Assembly (NCBI GenBank): GCA_023391175.1
Contig: JAEWBL010000037.1
Location: 1-5,784, forward strand
DNA length: 5,784 nt
Source of the DNA: Pseudomonadota bacterium
GTDB lineage: Bacteria > Pseudomonadota > Alphaproteobacteria > Rhizobiales > Xanthobacteraceae
Direction of reading: 5' to 3'
This document shows, piece after piece, positions 1 through 4,732 of the stretch. Both the position numbers and the translations under genes were made by a program. A model generated the notes under the pieces. It was not told where the DNA came from and made no database searches. It saw nothing but the letters and a program-made list of their open reading frames with translations. The stretch's first letter is position 1. Each line of letters begins with the position of its first letter.

Positions 1-60
1 GAACTCGGCGGCGACGGCTGCACCGCCATCGTCGATGTGGACGAGGAGCAGCCCGCGTGA
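1..60 (+). CDS. C-terminal end of an unidentified upstream protein (partial)
   Basis: Frame 1 is open from the window edge and ends at TGA 58-60, giving the 19-residue tail ELGGDGCTAIVDVDEEQPA. Codons are G/C-ending like those of the neighbouring genes, so this is probably the true end of a gene that begins outside the window. The tail is acidic and too short to assign to a family. The gap to the next gene (GTG at 113) is 52 nt, in which I see no terminator-like hairpin with a T-run, so read-through into the exporter cassette is possible. The assignment rests only on frame openness and codon use. Confidence 0.6.
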   Translation, partial: ELGGDGCTAIVDVDEEQPA

Positions 61-101
61 GCGTCAGCGACGACTGTCTGTCCGATAAGGCCGCCCGTCT
101 C

Positions 102-107
102 AGGGGG
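102..107 (+). promoter_or_regulatory. Ribosome binding site supporting a GTG start
   Basis: AGGGGG lies 5 nt upstream of GTG 113-115. This purine run is the best Shine-Dalgarno match near the 5' end of the adaptor gene, and it decides for GTG 113 over any internal ATG. The first internal Met (residue 26) falls inside the membrane anchor, so starting there would destroy it. Confidence 0.6.
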
Positions 108-112
108 CGCCC

Positions 113-1303
113 GTGAAGCCGGAGCGCGTCCAGCCCGTCCACCTCAAGCCCGACCATTCGGCCGGGTGGCGGCGCTTCGCCGTGGTGATGCTCCTCCTCC
201 TCGCGGCGGGGGGCGCCGGCTTCTGGTGGTATGTGCTGCCGGTGCCGGTGGCGTACCACGAGGTGCGCTTGCGGATGATGAGCCTCGAGATCAACGGCCC
301 GGGCCTGCTGGACGCCATCAACCGCGTGGTGGTGACGAGCCGCATCCAGGGCTTTCTCAAGGTCATCGAGGCCGACCGCAACGACAGCGTGAAGCGCGGC
401 CAGGTGCTGGCGCGCCTCGAATCCGTCGATCTCCAGAACCAGCTCGCCGCCGCGCAGGCGGAGGCGAGCGCCGCCGGGCGCATGGTGACGGAAGCGCAGG
501 CGGATCGCGCCCGCGCGCAGGCCGTCCTCGACAAGACCAAGATCGAATACGAGCGCCGCTCGACCCTCGTGCGCCTGAACGCCGCCTCGCAGGCGGAGCT
601 GACCACCACGGAGGCCGCCTTCAAGCAGGCCGAGGCGGACATGGCGCGCTCGGAGGCTGGCATCGAGCGGGCGCGGGCGCAGCTTCTCTCGCAGGAAGCC
701 AATGTGAAGGTCTTGGAGGCGCGCCTCGGCGAAGCCACCATCAGCGCGCCCCTGGACGGCGTGGTCATCTCCCGAGAGCGCAATCCCGGCGACCTGCTGC
801 TGCCCGGCGCCAATCTGATGCAGGTGGTGGAGCTGTCCACCATCATCATCTCCGCCCGCTTCGACGAATCCGCCCGCGCCACCATCAAGGCCGGCCAGCC
901 GGCGCGCATCACCTTCGCCGCCGATCCGTCACGGGTGTGGAACGGCAAGGTGCTGCGCCTGTCCCGGCAGGTGGACCAGGAGACGCGCGAGTTCACCGCC
1001 GACATCACCCTCGATTCCCTGCCCGACAGCTGGGCCATGGGCCAGCGCGCCAATGTGGCGGTAGAGGCGCAGTCTCCCGAGCAGGTCATCGGCATTCCGG
1101 AATCGCTGGTGATCCGCCGCGACGGGCGGGCCGGCGTGTGGCTGGCGCAGCGCGGCCGCGCCACCTGGACGCCGGTGACGCTCGGCTACATCAGCGGCTC
1201 CAACGTGGTGGTGACGCGCGGGCTGAAGGAGGGCGACGTGGTGCTGGCCCCGGCCGGGCGCTACGCCTTCCAGCCGGTGAGCCTCGGCACCAAGCTGCCC
1301 TGA
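113..1303 (+). CDS. HlyD/MFP-family periplasmic adaptor subunit of an ABC exporter (DevB-like)
   Basis: This 396-residue protein is a membrane fusion (periplasmic adaptor) subunit. Such subunits are anchored in the inner membrane and bridge an ABC transporter to an outer-membrane channel. Visible layout: short cytoplasmic N-terminus; one hydrophobic anchor at about residues 22-42 (from RFAVVMLLLLAA to FWWYVL); first lipoyl half at about 65-107, with the typical GQVLARLES (97-104); a long Ala/Glu/Arg/Gln-rich alpha-helical hairpin at about 108-205; second lipoyl half with ATISAPLDGVV (208-218); beta-barrel at about 240-320; membrane-proximal C-terminal domain with the typical GLKEGDVVL (370-378). 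There is no lipobox cysteine, so it is anchored by the helix and not by lipid. Length is usual for the family. It starts with GTG and has an upstream AGGGGG. Only 9 nt separate it from the permease. RND-type adaptors share this fold, but the following ABC genes make an ABC partner much more likely. Confidence 0.9.
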   Translation: MKPERVQPVHLKPDHSAGWRRFAVVMLLLLAAGGAGFWWYVLPVPVAYHEVRLRMMSLEINGPGLLDAINRVVVTSRIQGFLKVIEADRNDSVKRGQVLARLESVDLQNQLAAAQAEASAAGRMVTEAQADRARAQAVLDKTKIEYERRSTLVRLNAASQAELTTTEAAFKQAEADMARSEAGIERARAQLLSQEANVKVLEARLGEATISAPLDGVVISRERNPGDLLLPGANLMQVVELSTIIISARFDESARATIKAGQPARITFAADPSRVWNGKVLRLSRQVDQETREFTADITLDSLPDSWAMGQRANVAVEAQSPEQVIGIPESLVIRRDGRAGVWLAQRGRATWTPVTLGYISGSNVVVTRGLKEGDVVLAPAGRYAFQPVSLGTKLP

Positions 1304-1306
1304 GGG
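1302..1306 (+). promoter_or_regulatory. Ribosome binding site overlapping the adaptor stop codon
   Basis: GAGGG begins inside the TGA stop of the adaptor gene (1301-1303) and sits 6 nt before ATG 1313. The overlap suggests that translation of the permease is coupled to that of the adaptor. Confidence 0.55.
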
Positions 1307-1312
1307 TTCGAG

Positions 1313-2458
1313 ATGAACATCGCGCTCAGGGACATGCGCTTCTCCGCTTTGCGCTTCGCGCTGACGGCGGTCGGCATCGGCATGCTGCTGGGCGCCACCA
1401 TGGGGATGATCGGCCTCTATCGGGGCATCGTCCACGAGGCGCTGCTCATCATCAACGACATCGGCGCCGACCTCTGGGTGGTGGAGGGCGGCCGCTCCGG
1501 CCCCTTTGCGGAGACGTCCGCCGTGCCCGCCAATCTCGACCGGCGGGTGGAGGGCGTGCCGGGGGTGGATTCCACCCGCCGCTTCATCCAGTACAACCAG
1601 CAATACACGATCGACGGCAAGCCGGTGCGCCTCGCCGTGACCGGCGTGGACTACCCCAAGGATTCCGCCGCCTGGATCCCCCTCATCGACGGCCGCGCCT
1701 TCCGCTCCACGCGCTACGAGGCCATCGCCGACCAGTCCACGGGCCTCCTCGTGGGCGACGTCATCCGCCTCGGCCATGATGACTACACGGTGGTGGGTCT
1801 CACCAAGGGCCAGGTGGACATGGGTGGCGACGGCATGTTCTTCGTCACCATTCCCGATGCCCAATCCATCAACCGCGTGCTGCCCTCCGAGGCCGTGCTC
1901 CTGAACCGCCTCGCCAAGGGCCGCTCGCGCATGGGGCTCGGGGATGGCGGGTCCATCGCGGCCGTGATGGTGGAGCTGAAGCCCAATGCGGACGTGAAGG
2001 AGGTGCAGCGCCGCATCAAGGCGTGGGGCGACGTGGAGGTGCTGACCCAGGACGAGGAGCGCGACATGCTGCTGAACGGCCGCCTGTGGCGGCTGCGCGT
2101 CCAGATCCTCGCCTTCACCGCCATGACGCTGCTGGTGGCGGGCTCCATCATCGCGCTGACGATCTACATGCTGACGCTGGAGAAGATCAATCAGATCGCC
2201 CTTCTGAAGCTCATCGGCGCGCGGGACCGGGTCATCATCGGCCTCATCGTGCAGCAGGCTTTGTGGATCGGCGTGCTGGGCTATTCCGTCGCCCTCGCCA
2301 TCTCCTTCACGCTCTATCCCAACTTTCCGCGCACGGTGCTGCTGCTGCCGGACGACCTCGCCTGGATCGCCTTCTCGCTCTTCCTCATCAGCCTGTTCGC
2401 CAGCTGGTTCGCCATCCGCCGCGCCATGCGGGTCAGGGCACAGGAGGTGCTGGCATGA
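1313..2458 (+). CDS. FtsX/MacB-like ABC exporter permease (DevC-like)
   Basis: This 381-residue integral membrane protein has the permease layout of type VII (MacB/FtsX/LolCE) ABC systems. One N-terminal transmembrane helix (about 12-37) is followed by a long extracytoplasmic domain (about 40-258). Three more helices follow at about 261-286, 306-332 and 346-368, and the tail is short and basic. After helix 2 comes LEKINQIALLKLIGARDR (289-306), the family's cytoplasmic coupling segment, usually written as E-I-A-x-L-K-A-I-G-A. The tail AMRVRAQEVLA matches the common family ending. There is no fused ATPase domain, so this is a DevC-type half and not a MacB fusion. The four terminal bases ATGA (2455-2458) overlap the ATPase start. 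These systems usually drive mechanotransmission to a TolC-dependent adaptor and do not move substrate through the permease itself. Substrate unknown. Confidence 0.9.
   Translation: MNIALRDMRFSALRFALTAVGIGMLLGATMGMIGLYRGIVHEALLIINDIGADLWVVEGGRSGPFAETSAVPANLDRRVEGVPGVDSTRRFIQYNQQYTIDGKPVRLAVTGVDYPKDSAAWIPLIDGRAFRSTRYEAIADQSTGLLVGDVIRLGHDDYTVVGLTKGQVDMGGDGMFFVTIPDAQSINRVLPSEAVLLNRLAKGRSRMGLGDGGSIAAVMVELKPNADVKEVQRRIKAWGDVEVLTQDEERDMLLNGRLWRLRVQILAFTAMTLLVAGSIIALTIYMLTLEKINQIALLKLIGARDRVIIGLIVQQALWIGVLGYSVALAISFTLYPNFPRTVLLLPDDLAWIAFSLFLISLFASWFAIRRAMRVRAQEVLA
2442..2448 (+). promoter_or_regulatory. Strong ribosome binding site for the ATPase gene
   Basis: AGGAGGT is a near-perfect Shine-Dalgarno sequence lying inside the permease coding sequence, 6 nt before ATG 2455. 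It fixes the ATPase start at 2455. The alternative in-frame ATG 2527, just before the conserved domain, has no comparable site. Confidence 0.7.
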
Positions 2459-3225
2459 GCGCGATTGCCGGGGCCGCACCCGTGCCCGCGCTTCCCGTCG
2501 CCGAGCCGGTCTCCGCCGACGCGGTGATGGAGGTGCGGGGCGCCAGCAAGATCTATCTTTCCGGCCCCAATGCGGTGGCGGCGCTCTCCGACATGACGCT
2601 GGCGCTGAACGCCGGCGAGCTGACCGGCATCGTCGGCCCCTCCGGCTCGGGCAAGACGACATTTCTGATGATCGCCGGGCTCCTGGAGCCGCCTTCCACC
2701 GGCACGGTCTATTTCCGCGGCCGGCCCATCGCCGATCCGCAGACCAAGCTCAACAGCCTGCGCGATTTTCGCCGCACCCACGTGGGCTTCATCTTCCAGA
2801 AGGCAAACCTCATCCCCTTCCTCACGGCGGTGGAGAACGTGCAGATCGCGCTGGAGATCAACGACGTGCGGCCGAAGGCGGCGCGCGAGCGGGCGCGGGA
2901 ATTGCTGGACCAGTTCGGCCTCGGCCAGCGCGAGGACAATTACCCCACCCAGCTCTCCGGCGGCGAGCAGCAGCGCGTCTCCATCGCGCGGGCGCTGGCC
3001 AACGACCCCGTGCTGCTCCTGGCCGACGAGCCCACGGCGGCGCTCGACGGCACCCGCGGCCGGCAGGTGATGGAGGTGTTCCGCGCCCTCGCCGACGAGC
3101 GGCGGGTGGCGGTGGGGGTCGTCACCCACGATCCGCGCTGGTCGGACATCTTCGACCGCATCGTGGAGATGAGCGACGGACGGATGGTGTCGGAGCGGGC
3201 CGGGGGCGTGGCGGGGCATTTGTAG
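2455..3225 (+). CDS. ABC exporter ATP-binding protein (DevA/LolD/MacB type)
   Basis: This 256-residue cytoplasmic ATPase powers the permease and adaptor encoded just upstream. All nucleotide-binding motifs are intact and in order: Walker A GPSGSGKTT (61-69), Q-loop glutamine Q115 in FIFQKANLIPFLT, signature LSGGEQQR (167-174), Walker B VLLLADEPT with D191 and catalytic E192, D-loop ALD (196-198) and H-loop H225 in VVTHD. The Q-loop context (FQ-x-x-NLIPFLT-x-x-ENV) and the LSGGEQQRVSIARAL stretch are typical of the LolD/MacB/DevA branch. About 24 residues rich in Ala and Pro precede the domain. They look non-conserved but are supported by the strong Shine-Dalgarno and the ATGA overlap with the permease. 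It is the last gene of the cassette, since a palindromic region and a convergent gene follow. Confidence 0.95.
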   Translation: MSAIAGAAPVPALPVAEPVSADAVMEVRGASKIYLSGPNAVAALSDMTLALNAGELTGIVGPSGSGKTTFLMIAGLLEPPSTGTVYFRGRPIADPQTKLNSLRDFRRTHVGFIFQKANLIPFLTAVENVQIALEINDVRPKAARERARELLDQFGLGQREDNYPTQLSGGEQQRVSIARALANDPVLLLADEPTAALDGTRGRQVMEVFRALADERRVAVGVVTHDPRWSDIFDRIVEMSDGRMVSERAGGVAGHL

Positions 3226-3232
3226 AGGGCGG

Positions 3233-3398
3233 CGCGCCCCGGACCAGCGACGGCGCAGCCGGAGCGCCGAGCCGGGGCCCAGCGGAAAAGTCGGCGAAGC
3301 CGGCGATACTCCGAGACCCTCCGCTGAGCCGCCTGCGGCGAACCCTTGCGCTGGGCCCCGGCTCGCATTCCGCTGACGCTGCATGCGTCCGGGGCGCG
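3233..3398 (+). repeat. Two-armed palindromic intergenic element (REP/BIME-like), possible bidirectional terminator
   Basis: The 198-nt gap between the convergent genes holds a large interrupted inverted repeat. The outer blocks CGCGCCCCGGAC (3233-3244) and GTCCGGGGCGCG (3387-3398) are exact reverse complements. The inner blocks GAGCCGGGGCCCAGCG (3269-3284) and CGCTGGGCCCCGGCTC (3349-3364) are exact over 16 bp. Each arm can also fold alone: GCCCCGG 3236-3242 with CCGGGGC 3272-3278, and GCCCCGG 3355-3361 with CCGGGGC 3389-3395. The right hairpin gains CGCAT/ATGCG (3364-3368/3383-3387). The spacer carries small stems such as GCCGC-CT-GCGGC (3328-3339). This is two similar palindromic units in opposite orientation, the layout of REP/BIME-type elements. 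Being dispersed is an inference, because only one copy is visible. A terminator role is plausible from position, but there is no T-run. Confidence 0.75.
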
Positions 3399-3423
3399 AG
3401 GGTGATTCCCACTGCGCCGCCCC

Positions 3424-4014
3424 TCACACCAGCGGCGAGACCTGCTCGCGGGCCGTCTCGATTTTCCCGTCCGGGGCCAGATAGTCGATCAGCTTGAGGG
3501 TGCGCTCGCCGGTGCCGGCAAGCTTGGCGACGACGGAGCGCATGGTGCGGAACTCGCTGGCCGAGAGCGGGCCGAACAGGGTGTCGTTGGCCGGCGCCTG
3601 CACCCGGGTCAGCTCGGCGAGGCGCTGCTCGGCCTCAGGCGTGACGGCGAGGAGCACCCGGCGGCGGTCGCCCGGATTGGTGGTCTTGCTGACGAGGCCG
3701 GCAGCGACCAGCTTGTTGACCTCGATGGTGACGAAGGCCCCCGAGAGATGCAGGTGCTCGGCCAGGGTAGCGACGCCCAGTTCCGGTACCTTGCCGCTCA
3801 GGCGCGCGATGGACATCAGGATCGAATATTGCGTCCCTGACAGGCCGATGAGGCCGCCGAGGCGGTTGCGCACTTCCTGAATGGCGGCGGCGAACGCCAG
3901 CATGTCGTGGACCAGCTCGCGGAATTCGGTGTCCGATCCGTCGATGAGCAAGGCGGCACGAGAGGCCGTCAAAGGCAGCGGCCTTCGGCCCCGCCCGTTC
4001 TTCGTCTGAGGCAT
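3424..4014 (-). CDS. MarR-family transcriptional regulator
   Basis: This is a 196-residue winged-helix regulator with start ATG at 4014-4012 and stop at 3426-3424. After a basic, probably disordered N-terminus (about 1-25) comes the helical MarR core. The DNA-binding part includes GLSGTQYSILMSIARL (57-72), the LAEHLHLSGAFVTIEVNKLVAAGLV helix-turn-helix (84-107) and the wing KTTNPGDRRRVLLAVT (110-125), whose D-R-R motif is the family hallmark. A C-terminal dimerisation helix region runs from about 127 to 180. MarR proteins usually repress a neighbouring operon and release DNA when they bind a phenolic or other aromatic ligand. It diverges from a flavin reductase/monooxygenase operon, so that operon is the likely target. 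An in-frame upstream start at 4113 would add 33 low-complexity residues and directly abut the operator. I prefer 4014, which has GGGAG at a usable distance. Confidence 0.88.
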   Translation of the reverse strand: MPQTKNGRGRRPLPLTASRAALLIDGSDTEFRELVHDMLAFAAAIQEVRNRLGGLIGLSGTQYSILMSIARLSGKVPELGVATLAEHLHLSGAFVTIEVNKLVAAGLVSKTTNPGDRRRVLLAVTPEAEQRLAELTRVQAPANDTLFGPLSASEFRTMRSVVAKLAGTGERTLKLIDYLAPDGKIETAREQVSPLV

Positions 4015-4024
4015 GGAACGTCTG

Positions 4025-4029
4025 CTCCC
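4025..4029 (-). promoter_or_regulatory. Probable ribosome binding site of the MarR gene
   Basis: Read on the minus strand, GGGAG lies 10 nt upstream of ATG 4014-4012. The spacing is slightly long but usable. It supports this start over the in-frame ATG at 4113, which would leave no room for a leader between the coding sequence and the palindromic operator. Confidence 0.4.
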
Positions 4030-4113
4030 GCGCGCCGAGGACCCTCTCCCTGCAGAGGGGCGGCACGCGGAAATGTTTTTAGCCGGGCAGGGGGCTTGAC
4101 GTCCATCAGCCAT

Positions 4114-4140
4114 TTTGTAATAGCTTTATTACAAAGCTAT
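4114..4140. promoter_or_regulatory. Overlapping inverted repeats, predicted MarR operator
   Basis: Two perfect palindromes overlap in a short AT-rich patch of an otherwise GC-rich window. The first is TTTGTAAT-N6-ATTACAAA (4114-4135, centre 4124.5). The second is ATAGCTTT-N5-AAAGCTAT (4120-4140, centre 4130). They lie in the divergent gap between the MarR gene and the flavin reductase gene. MarR dimers commonly bind imperfect palindromes of about 16-22 bp at such places. The centres are 5.5 bp apart, about half a helical turn, so the two sites would face opposite sides of the DNA. Binding is inferred and has not been shown. Confidence 0.7.
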
Positions 4141-4143
4141 ATC
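4115..4143 (+). promoter_or_regulatory. Candidate sigma-70-type promoter for the reductase/monooxygenase operon
   Basis: TTGTAA (4115-4120) and TATATC (4138-4143) are separated by exactly 17 nt, and each matches 4 of 6 consensus bases for -35 and -10. Transcription would start near 4150, leaving a short leader of about 13 nt before ATG 4163. The inverted repeats cover the -35, the spacer and part of the -10, so a bound repressor would block RNA polymerase. An alternative -35, TTGACG at 4096-4101, has no well-spaced -10. Confidence 0.45.
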
Positions 4144-4162
4144 GCGCTGTGGACATTGCCCC

Positions 4163-4711
4163 ATGTCTTCGCCAGGTCCCACATCCTCGCCCAGCTTCGC
4201 ACCGTCTCCCGACGCCCCCCGCGTCGCCGATTTCGATCCGCGCGCCTTTCGGCAGACGCTGGGGGCGTTCGCGACCGGCGTCGCCGTGGTGGCGGCCGAG
4301 GCGGCCGACGGCACGCTCGTCGGCATGACCATGAGCTCCTTCAATTCGGTCTCGCTGGACCCGCCGCTGGTGCTGTTTTCCGTTGCCCGCACGGCGCTTT
4401 CGCTGCCGGCCCTGCGCACGGCGGCGGCTTACGGCATCTCCGTCCTTGCCCACGACCAGCAGGACCTCTCCGGCCGCTTCGCTCGGGCCCAGGGCGAGAA
4501 GTGGTCCGGCGTCGATCACCTGCGCGGCCATGGCGGGGCGCCGCTCCTCGCCGGCGCGGCGGCGCATCTGGAATGCGTGCCCCACGCCATCCACGACGGG
4601 GGCGATCACGAAGTTTTCATCGCCCGCGTCGTCGCCCATCGCTCGGCCGTGGCCGAGCCGCTTATCTTCCATGCCGGACGCTACCGCACGCTCGCGGCCG
4701 TCGCCGGCTGA
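4163..4711 (+). CDS. Flavin reductase (HpaC-like), reductase component of a two-component monooxygenase
   Basis: This 182-residue protein has the flavin reductase-like (FMN-binding split barrel) domain. The family reduces free FAD or FMN with NAD(P)H and hands the reduced flavin to a partner oxygenase. After a Pro/Ser-rich N-terminus of about 22 residues the domain runs to the end. Landmarks are FRQTLGAFATGVAVV (29-43), the flavin-contacting GMTMSSFNSVSLDPPLVLFSV (54-74), YGISVLAHDQQDLSGRFA (90-107) and the closing EPLIFHAGRYRTL (165-177). Length fits HpaC-type proteins, which run about 150-190 residues. The Shine-Dalgarno is weak (GGA at 4151-4153), so the start is a little less certain than the function. 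Only 21 nt separate its stop from an HpaB-family oxygenase, which makes the pairing clear. The conserved core does not reveal flavin or nucleotide preference. Confidence 0.92.
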   Translation: MSSPGPTSSPSFAPSPDAPRVADFDPRAFRQTLGAFATGVAVVAAEAADGTLVGMTMSSFNSVSLDPPLVLFSVARTALSLPALRTAAAYGISVLAHDQQDLSGRFARAQGEKWSGVDHLRGHGGAPLLAGAAAHLECVPHAIHDGGDHEVFIARVVAHRSAVAEPLIFHAGRYRTLAAVAG

Positions 4712-4720
4712 ACCGAACTT

Positions 4721-4725
4721 GAGGA
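4721..4725 (+). promoter_or_regulatory. Ribosome binding site of the oxygenase gene
   Basis: GAGGA lies 7 nt before ATG 4733 in the 21-nt gap after the reductase stop. It fixes the oxygenase start and supports expression from one transcript with the reductase. Confidence 0.6.
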
Positions 4726-4732
4726 CCCTGCC

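Noticed and set aside
166..1779. + strand 537-codon frame overlapping the adaptor and permease genes
   Set aside because: Arg/Gly/Ala/Pro-rich out-of-frame shadow that crosses the boundary of two well-supported genes.
929..2662. Long minus-strand open frame of 577 codons opposite the adaptor, permease and ATPase genes
   Set aside because: Its product is rich in His, Arg, Gly and Ala with no domain pattern, the typical result of reading GC-rich codons antisense. The + strand genes here have clear motifs and ribosome binding sites.
1313..3225. Permease and ATPase as a split MacB macrolide exporter
   Set aside because: MacB carries its ATPase fused at the N-terminus. Here the ATPase is a separate gene placed after the permease with a strong ribosome binding site, which fits DevCA-like systems better than a broken fusion.
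4042..4059. Hairpin CCCTCT-N6-AGAGGG in the marR leader, a possible attenuator or terminator
   Set aside because: The stem is only 6 bp and no T-run follows directly on either strand; the nearest (4076-4080) is about 16 nt away. Too weak to call without comparative support.
4015..4113. 33-residue N-terminal extension of the MarR protein from ATG 4113
   Set aside because: The added residues are low complexity, the start directly touches the palindromic operator, and ATG 4014 has a better ribosome binding site. Conserved MarR sequence begins well after residue 20 of the shorter form.
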